Below are positions 1-9,346 of a stretch of DNA of 16,092 nucleotides, piece by piece. Made by a program: the position numbers and the translations under genes. The stretch lies in assembly GCA_018398765.1 (NCBI GenBank), contig JAHBMJ010002748.1:1-16092 (forward strand), written 5' to 3'. A model generated the notes under the pieces. That model was not told the DNA's origin, made no database searches, and saw nothing but the letters and a program-made list of their open reading frames with translations. Source of the stretch: Chromera velia (lineage: Eukaryota; Sar; Chromeraceae). Position 1 is the stretch's first letter, and every line of letters starts with the position of its first letter.

Positions 1-322
1 TCTTGTGGGGCCGTGTTGGAATGAATTCGATTTTCTTTTCGCGGTCGGCTTGCAGCATGCCCGAAACAGAGTCAGACCTCACAGTGCAGCACTCCGCTCT
101 CTCGTCAGTTTGTTCTTTTGATGTCGGTGATGTTGGGCACAATGATGTCGGGTCTCTTGTTTGTTCGTTAAGGGAAGACTGTTTGGGATGAAGTGCCGCC
201 GTCGGATCATCCAGACCTCTGCTGGTAGTGTCGTTGCTAAGAGAGGGTAATTCATTTAGGCCCTCAACCACTTCGGCTGCTGCTGTCATGTCTTTTTCGC
301 AAACCTCATGGCCCCTTCCTTC
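1..322 (-). CDS. Putative partial exon of a minus-strand gene leaving the window
   Basis: On the minus strand the frame is open from the stop at 325-323 to the window edge, 107 codons, with an ATG at 289-287. The translation is rich in Thr, Ser, Glu, Gln and Pro and looks like an intrinsically disordered protein; I recognise no domain. No signal peptide follows the ATG. It may be an internal exon rather than a start exon, because the neighbouring open stretch at 331-720 has similar composition. I could not find a convincing acceptor: AG dinucleotides near 290-325 lack a pyrimidine tract. The call rests on open length and composition only, so it could be chance. Confidence 0.4.
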
Positions 323-492
323 TTAACTTAAACGCGAAGTTCCTTCGGTCTGAAGGACAAGCAGGTCCACTTCAAAAGAACAGACTGCCCGTTCCATCGT
401 ATCGTGGTGATGTCTTTCGGATCCCTTCTCTTTTTTTCCTTCAGGTGGCATTTCAGGCTGCTCTGTTGCCGCCACCGCCAAGGAAGGCCCAC

Positions 493-720
493 TTTCTGGA
501 AGGCCCCGGCCGAGTTATTGTCGGCTGGCATATGGTGATCATCTTCCTTACTGGACGGCAAAAGGTCTGGCATCGCTTCATTCTCCTCTCTTTCTGTGCT
601 GAAAGAAATTCCTTGCAAAATGATGCCCTCCTCAGCGGCTCCGGACAGAAAGGCATTCGAGTCGTGATCGGTGTCCGTCTGAATTTCTGCGTCTTTTGTG
701 GATGGTTTTTCTGTTTGCGT
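493..720 (-). CDS. Putative exon of the same minus-strand gene (disordered, acidic)
   Basis: The minus-strand frame is open from the TGA at 723-721 down to about 330. Its first 76 codons are rich in Asp, Glu, Ser and Thr, resembling a disordered segment. A plausible donor AAA|GTGGGC lies at 493/492 and leaves phase 0; similar GTGGG donors are used by the plus-strand gene. Upstream AG sites near 705-722 could be the acceptor. There is no recognised family. Its join to the open stretch at 1-322 is not resolved because no good acceptor in the matching phase is visible. The exon limits are therefore estimates. Confidence 0.3.
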
Positions 721-807
721 TCATGCCTCCATAGTAAGAGAGACAGTCGGCGGCAGAGTGAGTTTCAAAAGGTCGTTGGTGTCCGTTCCTCTATCGGCTG
801 TTGTCGG

Positions 808-865
808 TCTCGATGTGTATACAGCAGAGTTCTGTATACATTCCACTCTCTTTACATGCATCGAT
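808..865 (+). repeat. 58-bp hairpin repeat, copy 1
   Basis: Positions 808-865 are identical to 1562-1619. The unit contains TGTATACAG and its reverse complement CTGTATACA separated by a few bases, and its outer ends TCGATG and CATCGA are also complementary, so it can form nested stems. It is followed by a TA-rich tract to about 901. This resembles a short non-autonomous palindromic element or satellite unit. Confidence 0.85.
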
Positions 866-901
866 ATATATAAGGGTGTGTATGTATATATATATATATA
901 A
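866..901. repeat. TA-rich microsatellite after hairpin copy 1
   Basis: An alternating TA tract, interrupted by a GT-rich stretch, lies directly after the 58-bp repeat. Confidence 0.7.
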
Positions 902-1561
902 TTTGATTACACCTTGCCGATACACATCTTTCGAGAGAGAAGTGAAACATCCAATTGCCACCAGGAAAGTGACTCGAAAGGTCCTTCGGAAAAGTGGAAT
1001 TTTTGTGATCGCTTGCGGGCGCGTCTCATATACATACGTTGTGTCTTGTACGCTGACTGACTTACTTGTTAAAAGTGTGGGCAGACCAGTGAGGAGAAGA
1101 CCGACTTTCCACCGCAGAGTCATCTTTCTCTCTCCCTCTCTCTCAGGATCCCTGGCCCAATCAGAATTTCTTTCGAAAGACGGTGGATGTATTCATCTGC
1201 AAGCCCATGCATGCAGGTTCATGTGTCGATATATCTACCTACAAGCATGCATATATATATAGTTGACAGTAGGGGAGGTTGCGTTTGCGGGCAGACTGAG
1301 TCCAAAGGACGAACCTAATCATTTCTCGTCTGTGCTTTGATCTGAACAGTCCCTGAATGTATACAGATTTCTTGTGAGGAATCGCAATCTCTCTTCTTCA
1401 ACTGTGTTCTGATGTCGACATCACTCCGTCGCTGGCTGGTTGCTTCCGTCTATATATGTATTGCGAACTGTGGTCCACTTTTCGGTCTGGTGTGTGTAAT
1501 CCGGCTTTTGGTATGATCTGAGAGGAAAGCGTCGGGAGAAGCGTTATGACTGCTGAATCGA

Positions 1562-1618
1562 TCTCGATGTGTATACAGCAGAGTTCTGTATACATTCCAC
1601 TCTCTTTACATGCATCGA

Positions 1619-1619
<1 letters not shown>
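1562..1619 (+). repeat. 58-bp hairpin repeat, copy 2
   Basis: Exact copy of 808-865 in the same orientation, 754 bp downstream. The TA microsatellite again begins directly at its right edge, so the TA tract seems to belong to the element. Confidence 0.85.

Positions 1620-1651
<32 letters not shown>
1620..1651. repeat. TA microsatellite after hairpin copy 2
   Basis: A run of about 15 TA units follows the second hairpin repeat. Confidence 0.85.
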
Positions 1652-1654
<3 letters not shown>

Positions 1655-1715
1655 GTGGCTCTCCGCTCGAAACATATATTTCAACTTGCCATGCGTGTAT
1701 CGGTGTGCATGTCAC

Positions 1716-1740
1716 ATGCATCATGCAATTGATGATGCAT
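1716..1740. repeat. Perfect 9-bp inverted repeat
   Basis: ATGCATCAT at 1716-1724 pairs with ATGATGCAT at 1732-1740 around a 7-nt loop. The function is unknown. Confidence 0.6.
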
Positions 1741-2017
1741 CGATATGGGCCCCGGCATGCAATGTATGTGCGCACAGCGGGCCATGTGCAGGGTCCTTCG
1801 CGGCCGGGGTCGATCGATCATCGGGGGCTGATCGAGATATATTGATTCCGCGCGAACGGCCGCGCGCGAGGATCGAAGTGTATACAACCGGCCCAGATTG
1901 AGTTCGCTCAAGTCCCCACAGCTGGACCTATACAAAGCTTCTGCATTAATTGACCGAAAGCGCTCCTCTGCATGATTCTTCAATCGTTGTAAATCCTGAA
2001 ATTCCACCCAATCACCT

Positions 2018-2045
2018 CTCTCTCTCTCTCTCTCTCTGTCTCTCT
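2018..2045 (+). repeat. TC dinucleotide tract upstream of the start codon
   Basis: A near-perfect TC tract lies about 70 bp before the ATG at 2115. It may lie in the promoter, the 5' UTR, or the pyrimidine tract of a 5' UTR intron; the sequence alone does not decide. Confidence 0.8.
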
Positions 2046-2114
2046 GAACTGCTGCAGCATCCTCTTTCTTAACTCTCAGCTGCAGCTCTGACTGTGTCCA
2101 TCGTTTAACGCAAA

Positions 2115-2183
2115 ATGCGTTCCTTCGTGACCTCTTATATGGGGGTAGCCTTTCTACTCTTCTGTACAAGTCATGTCAAAGCG
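2115..2183 (+). other. Predicted signal peptide coding region
   Basis: Residues 1-23 have a basic Arg2, a hydrophobic core (GVAFLLF) and a likely cleavage site after Val-Lys-Ala, before Asp-Asn. This also supports ATG 2115 as the start codon. The protein is probably targeted to the endoplasmic reticulum. Confidence 0.75.
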
Positions 2184-2484
2184 GACAATGCGGCAATGCA
2201 GTGCTACCTCTTTCTTCCAATGGACCTTGACGAAACATGGAAACAATGCGACGAATTCTACATGCTCTTCCCCAAACCGGAGGACCAACTGTTCCAGATG
2301 AGCGACTGGGGGGACTCCGGAGGCGCAAAGTACAAGAGCAAGTACGGCGTACAGCTCAGATATGTGGCAGATGACGAGGAGGTGCAGCGCATGGCCAAGA
2401 AGAGCGCCGAAGAAGGGAACTACGACTGGCTGGAGGGGCTGGAGGACAACATGGTGGGGGTGTGGACCGCCATTAACCCCAAAG
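2115..2484 (+). CDS. Exon 1 (residues 1-123)
   Basis: Starts at the ATG and ends AAAG|GTGGGT in phase 1. It encodes the signal peptide and an acidic, Trp- and Tyr-containing segment of unknown fold. Confidence 0.85.
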
Positions 2485-3793
2485 GTGGGTCTTCTCCCGA
2501 ACACCCACCACTTGACCTTTGAAGTGAGATCTTGTTGCCATGCGCCGCTGTTTTGGCACGCACAAGCACGTATATACATGCATACATTATGTTTTCGCGT
2601 ATAAATGCATGCATCTGCAAATGTGCAGGTCAGGCATTTGGGTATCACTACACGACCGAACTGGTGGAGTCCATCACGCCGCCTGACACCCTGTACATGA
2701 AACTGGCTTGCGGTAAAACGCTGGAGGTCCAGACGGAGTGCCAGAACCGGCAGTTTGGTTTCGAGTGGGCAGAGACCTACTGGAAGGGGTCCTTCTGCGG
2801 TTTCACAGGGGAGTGCGAGGAAGGGTCTAGCTGCGTGCAGATCAACCCGTACATCTTCAAGTCAGTCTGCTTTCTCTCGGGTTCAATTCTTTTTGACGAT
2901 TAATTTCATTGGTTTGGGTTCGGCCCATACACGTCGCATGAATTATTTCTGTATTCAACGCATTTTTCTGGTTCTTGTAGGGCGTTGTGCGTGAATTGAG
3001 GTGGCACATCTCGATCTACATGGAGATGCGAAGAGGGCACCATGCGTACTCTCTCCCTCCCTCTCTATCAAAGAAAAGATTTTATGTTTGAACGGCAGTT
3101 TGAGTCTTCTGCACGTGTCTGTACACCTGTCTGTCTGTCCGTGTGTCTCTGTGCAGGTGCATGGAAGACACCGAGATCGCCGAGAAGCAGATCGAAGAGA
3201 AGAGCGTCGTCAAGCAGGGGGAGACTCCAAAGACCTACCCGTGGGACAACTGCTACTGGTCGAGGAAGTGTGCAGGTGGGCAGGGTGCGCTGGGTAAATT
3301 GATGTGGTCATGGGCAGCTCCGCCTCCCATTGTCAGCGTGAAAAATCAACCCCTGGAGAATACATGAGAAACGCATGGCTGCAGCAGGTGCCAGACTGAA
3401 AGTGCAGGAACATGGGTGCACAGCTTGAGCTTGCGTATGTCTGCGTACATACAAGAAGACGAGTGAGTATATGAGCGTAAAATGGATGGATGCTGAATTG
3501 GTCGAACAAAAGTCCAATTGATTGCTTGCTTCATTGATTGCTTGATTGATTGCTTGCTTGATTGATTGCTTGCTTCATTGATTGATTGATTGATTGATTG
3601 ATTGCTTGCTTGCTTGATTGATTGATTGATTGATTGATTGCTTGCTTGCTTGATTGATTGATTGCTTGCTTGCTTGCTTCATTGATTGATTGATTGCTTG
3701 CTTGATTGATTGATTGCTTGCTTGCTTGATTGATTGCTTGCTTGCTTGATTGATTGATTGATTGCTTGCTTCATTGATTGATTGATTGATTGC

Positions 3794-3824
<31 letters not shown>

Positions 3825-3837
3825 ATTGCTTGCTTCA

Positions 3838-3868
<31 letters not shown>

Positions 3869-3929
3869 ATTGATTGCTTGCTTGCTTGCCTGATTGATTG
3901 ATTGCTTGCTTGCTTGATTGCTTGCTTGC

Positions 3930-3960
<31 letters not shown>

Positions 3961-4109
3961 ATTGCTTCATTGCTTGATTGATTGCTTCATTGCTTGATTG
4001 ATTGATTAATTGATTGATTGATTGATTCATTGCTTCATTGCTTGATTGCTTGCTTGCTTGCTTGCTTGATTGATTGATTGCTTGCTTCATTGCTTGATTG
4101 ATTAATTGA

Positions 4110-4140
<31 letters not shown>

Positions 4141-7100
4141 ATTGATTGATTGCTTGCTTGCTTGATTGCTTGCTTGCTTGCTTGATTGCTTGCTTGCTTG
4201 CTTGTTTGCTTGCTTGCTTGCTTGTTTGCTTGCTTGCTTGTTTGCTTGCTTGATTGATTGCTTGCTTGCTTGCTTGATTGATTGATTGCTTGCTTGCTTG
4301 TTTGTTTGCTTGCTTGCTTGTTTGCTTGCTTGCTTGCTTGTTTGCTTGCTTGCTTGCTTGATTGATTGATTGGCTGACTGCAGTGGAGGGGTATCAATGC
4401 TTCAGGAACAAGAGATGGACCCAGTACGCCCGGTGTCTCCCCGCGGGGACGTGTCCGAAGGCCCGAGGAAGGGACCGCCTGAAGTCCACCTGGGGAGTGG
4501 ACGACCCCTCCCAGCTGACTCCCCAGACAGTACAGGTCAGAGCATGCGTTTGCTTTGATACAGACAAAACAAAATGCATGCACCCTCCCAGCTGACTCCC
4601 CAGACAGTACAGGTCAGACAGAGAGACCATCAATCTGGCAAAGTCACAAGCATTGTTCTTCATCACACATACCGAGAAACATCCATGGAGGGCTAGAGAG
4701 CCCTCGGTGGGGGGGGGCGGAGAGAGGCCCCTTCCTTTTGTGCAAGTGATCCCTCGAGCCCTGGTCTCTCCACATCTCGGTGCCTCCTCCTATTGACTGG
4801 CAGACAAAGATATGTCCGGTGTGGTCCTGGCACCATTCTTGGTTTAACGGATAGCTTCTCTCAGCGACGTACAGACAGATCGTTTCTTAATTCTTTTTGA
4901 CGTGGGCACGCTTCTTGCGTTTTTTTCTTCTTGCAGAGGCGGCTTCTCTCCCACCCCGTTTACTTTCATGAAAAAGAAATCTGTATGAAAGTAAACGCAT
5001 TAAATTTTTCTTTCTTCTTGCAGAGGCGGCTGCTCTCCCACCCCGAAAAAACCGGATTGACTGGGCCGTGGTCTCCCAAAGTCCGTGGGGAGGAGAAGAG
5101 ACGCAGACTGCGGGAGTGTCTGCATGACAACGTAGAGGCATGGTCTCTAGGGGATGCCTTCGATTCCCTTGAGTCTGCGTTCGGGCCTAGCAGCCATGTG
5201 AACATGGTCAGTCAGTCAGAAGCCAACCAACCGATGCATGAAGCATTCAACGCATACTAGCTTGAATACTTGCTTCGGATTTCCGATCTGTGTGACGAAG
5301 AATTCTACGTCGTTCGCAGCGTCCAGGGGGACAGGGGTTGTTGGAAAAATCTGGTTTTATCGGGAGGGTTCCATTGCCCTGCAGGGAAGTATGGCATGTT
5401 TTTACACTTTTTGTGTATTCTATGATGCTGCTGTACGCCCTGTCCCTGTCTGTCCCCACGGGCCTCTCTGTCTGTATCTCTACATGGCTCTCTAGCTGCC
5501 TATCTGGCTTTCTGCTTCCTTTCCTCAAGGCTGCCTGTTCCTGTTGACTTCTGAATGATGCCACTGCATGGTGAGTGTAAAAGGCAGAGGGAGGGAGGAA
5601 GGCTTCCAACGAAATGAAACAAAATAGAGACAGCTTTAGCGATCATCCTTCAACCCTTTTTTGTCAAATTCTTCTCTACTGCCATCTTTTCTTCCAACTA
5701 TGGCGACATGGAGTTGCCTCGCTGGCTGGCCTGTATTCTTATACACCCTATTTAAATACTGAATAACACTTGAAGTTCCTTATTGTGAGTCGGAAGAAAG
5801 CAGTTACCTCCAACCGCGTGTTCGGAATTCGGCCGGTGCATGTGTGATGCAGGTGAGCAAGATTGCGAAGGGTGACTGCTCGGAGCACTTCGACACGAAC
5901 GATCCGATGGGGGGATCGCAGGGGGAGAAGGAAACGGGAACACAGACGAACGGAGGAAGCAAGCAACCGCTTCGAGGTTTCGATTTCGAAGATGCGATGA
6001 AAGTGAGTGAGTACGCGGTGAGAGGGGGAAAGTTTTATTTCAGGTGACGGAGCGGCCATCGAACCAAGCGTCGTCTGGACTCAAAAGGAAGCGGCTTTCC
6101 TCCCTCGCTTCTTTCTTTGTTATTCAAACTCACTCCGCCATCACTTCTTTTCCTGTCGAAGAGCAAACATGATAGAACAAGCCTCTTCGTATTTGATTGA
6201 CGCAGCACTTTCAATTTTGGAAGGCTCAAATTGAAAAGAGAGAGAAGTGGGGAAAGGGAAGGAAACCGGTGAGGCATAGGAATGTTTGCATCAATTTACG
6301 AGGATCAGAAACTGCCCATGGGGCGAGCGTGTTGATCAATGAATGAGTGAATGGGTGACAAGGTAAGTCGGCGAGCGAGTGCAAGACTGAATGAAAGCCC
6401 CTTCATACAGACTGGTTCAAAGGCCCAGCAACAGAGAAAAGGATAAATCAGTTCCAAAAAATCGGAATCATGTACCTCCTCTGTCTGAATGAACTACTCT
6501 GAATTCAGGGCGACTTCTTCAAGACCCACGAGATGGACCTCCAGTTGGACGACTTTGTCGGGTCCGTCCGTCCGTACATCTATTCTGTCTGTCACAGACG
6601 GCTTTCCTTTCTGCATTCAGTTTCCTTTTCGTTCTCTCACTTGATATGATCCATCAGCTGTTCGTATGCAAGCGCAAGAGGTGCCATTTCTATCATTCAC
6701 GTCTGAATTTGTTGAGTCAGGCAGAAAGTCAGATGACCTCTCTCTCTGAATTGGAGATTCAGTCGTAACTTGCCACTCGATTGTGTCTTTTAGTCAGGTG
6801 TGTTCATTTCGTTCTCCACAATAGAATCACACATGAGCGTGTCGTCTTTTTATGAGTAGAGAAGTAGATCTTTCTCTTTGTCTGTCTGCTGATGTGTCTA
6901 CCTGCTGCCTGTCTGTCTGCTCTCGTCCTCGCTTTGCACAGATGGGACTGGTTGGACCAAAAAATGTGGCAGGAGAACGGAGGACACGAAGGCTGGGACT
7001 GCGACAGGCCTTGGGGACCTGTGGCAACGAAGGAGGATGGAGCAGACGATGTGTGGGAGTGCAGAAAGAAAGCTAACGATGTCGGGTACAACCCGTGGGA

Positions 7101-9281
7101 GGTTCGTCTGTCGCTTTGTCTGCTTTCCTCTGCGCTCCTGTGTCTTTTTTCCTTCTTTTTTTTTCGTTCCCTATACTTTATTCCTCTGCGTAGCTTTGTA
7201 AAAACCAAGTGTTTACAATTTACCATACTCACGGACTATCCCAAACAGACGCATTTATTTTGTTGTGTTTGGATCCCTGGGTTCCTGTCTTTAGGAGTCT
7301 GTTGCTGTGTGTGTTTGCTTTTTCCTGTGTTTGTCTACTCACTTGTTCATATTCCGACCTCTGAGACAAAGAGAAAACTGATCCGCAGGATATACAACAG
7401 CTGCCCGGAGTTTAAACGGAGTCTGACTTTTTCTTTCTGTTTCTTGTTGCAGGTTTGCCCGGAGTCCAAGAGTGAACGCAACAGAAGAAGAGTGAGGAGA
7501 CTTCAGAAAGAGGACCCCGACAGGCACAGACGGCTGCAGGTAGGGAGGGTGTGAAGAGATAAACGAGAAGGAAGTTTAGGCGAAGGCTTCACAGAATGCA
7601 ACTCTTTCTTTTTGTTTCTCTCTTCTCTCCCACACTTTCTCTTGATCCCTATGTCTCCTTCTTTTGCTTAAAACGATGATGCGATTCAGATCCCGCATCA
7701 ATCGTTTAAAGCTTAAACGATGATGCGATTCAGATCCCGCATCAATCGTTTAAAGCTGATGTCAGTGGGTTCAAGAAGAAGAGCTCGGAGTCAGATGCGG
7801 CTCTGATCCCTGACTTCAGTTCTACGAATCGCCGGCCTTCCTGTCAAATTTTCATGCGAATCTTTGACGCTGAGTGTCCAGACGTCTGTTTGCGTGTTCT
7901 CTTTGGCATATCTCTGCATGGGTCTTCTTCATGTGTAACCGTACTGAGGTCTCACAACATTCAGGCCATGTACACATCTCCCTCCCCTCCCCTCCCCCCC
8001 CCTTCCAGTCAATGTCGTTCGACAACATCGAGCTGGCCACTGCCTTTGGCAACGCCGCATTGACCACAGCCGAGGCAGACGCCCTGGCGGAACTGCCGGC
8101 CCCTCCGGAAGCAAAGGAAGACAAGCCGTGCGCTTACGAACTGGAGAGAGAATGGGCCCCCGAGAAGGTCGATTCGATTAGCTAGTGGAGGGACAGACAC
8201 ACAGTCAAATTAAGTCATATGAAGTCCTTAGGCCATCGAGAGTATTCTGAAGGATGAAAAAAGACGAATCTCTCGAAAGTTCAGGCAGCAAGCGAGTGGG
8301 CTGAAGGATGAAAAAAGACGAATCTCTCGAAAGTTCAGGCAGCAAGCGAGTGGGCTGAAGGATGAAAAAAGACGAATCTCTCGAAAGTTCAGGCAGCAAG
8401 CGAGTGGGCTGAAGGATGAAAAAAGACGAATCTCTCGAAAGTTCAGGCAGCAAGCGAGTGGGTTGGGGCGTCTTATGCCGTGAAGGCTGTTTGTGATGTG
8501 TGTGTTTTTTTTTTTCTGAAGATGGAAACGACTTACCTTTCTGTCTCTTTGATGCGTCAACGCGTTCAAAAGAGCATCGGCTGAGGGGTTGCATTCATCC
8601 ATCCATCAATCGATCCATCCAGACAGTCAAGCATTCATCCATCCATCCATCAATCGATCCATCGATCCATCCACACAGTCAAGCATTCATCCATCCATCA
8701 ATCGATCCATCGATCCATCCAGACAGTGAAGCAATCAGCCAGTAGGCAGTCAGCCACCTGGCCGGCTCGGCAGACCGTCAGTCTGATAACCTCTTACGTA
8801 CCTGTCACTGATTCAATTGCCAGATGGATGATCTCTCCTTTCCGTCTTCCTATTGAAGTACCCTTGGAGTGATTGAATGGAGTGACAGCCTCGACAGTCG
8901 ACTGTCGTTCACAGGAAAGTGTTAATTTCTGAGACACTCGATGTATGTTTTTGAATCTTCTGCGAGTCGGCCCCCCTCCGTGCAGATCGTCGGGTGGGAG
9001 CTTGTGTGCGCCCCGCTGTACATCTTTGCCCCCGTGCTCGAGTCCGGCCCCGGGTTCATCATGTCCCCCAAGGCCAACTGGGGACCTGTGGTGGCGTTTG
9101 GACCGGAGGTAGGCTTGTGCATGTGTCTGTATGCCGACTGCATTTGATTGTTGAATGATCAGCGATTCCTTTCCTCCTCGAGTTTCTGACACATTCGTTG
9201 ACATTAATTTCCCTCCACTTTCTGCGAGTCTCTATTTGTTTGGATCTAAGGGCAGTCTATGTGCATGTCCAGATCTTTGAA

Positions 9282-9346
<65 letters not shown>

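Larger units (their letters stand above)
723..2114. other. Intergenic region between a putative leftward gene and the rightward gene
   Basis: No frame here looks like a gene. The region holds two identical 58-bp hairpin repeats (808-865 and 1562-1619), TA-rich tracts after each copy, a perfect 9-bp stem at 1716-1740, a CG-rich patch near 1848-1870 and a TC tract at about 2018-2045. If the minus-strand exons are real, this is a divergent promoter region. I see no promoter element that I can support. A possible CTGCAG acceptor near 2050-2058, after the TC tract, could end a 5' UTR intron. Confidence 0.5.
3242..4454 (+). other. Five-cysteine module split by intron 3
   Basis: Residues 230-264 have cysteines at 233, 239, 246, 258 and 264 with Trp at 230, 235 and 252. 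The segment GYQCF...WTQYARC...C resembles, from memory, the small Cys-rich modules of dinoflagellate and chromerid surface proteins and loosely the C-x-C...QC end of fungal cellulose-binding modules. The similarity is visual; carbohydrate binding is only a possibility. Confidence 0.4.
8168..8985 (+). other. Intron 10, with three repeat structures
   Basis: 818 nt. It contains four 54-bp tandem copies, a CATC-rich array of three units, and a 16-bp palindrome. No AATAAA was seen, which argues against a gene end here. Confidence 0.7.

Noticed and set aside
1681-2169. Antisense 162-codon frame with a protein-like middle part
   Set aside because: It overlaps the start of exon 1 and runs through the TC tract (Arg-Glu repeats) and palindromes; no splice or homology support.
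3575-4583. Two long antisense open frames of Asn/Gln/Ser/Ile/Lys repeats
   Set aside because: They are translations of the TTGA/TTGC array, where a four-base unit without stops stays open by chance; the array lies inside an intron.
8247-8462. CRISPR-like array
   Set aside because: The four repeats are directly adjacent with no unique spacers, in a eukaryotic intron.
8205-8602. Antisense frames with an 18-residue protein repeat
   Set aside because: Produced by the 54-bp tandem repeat, whose length is a multiple of three; there is no support outside the array.
8168-8985. Gene end at TAG 8183-8185 with a second gene starting downstream
   Set aside because: No polyadenylation signal was seen, the ATG at 8941 has no signal peptide, and the hexapeptide repeat continues in register from exon 10 to exon 11.
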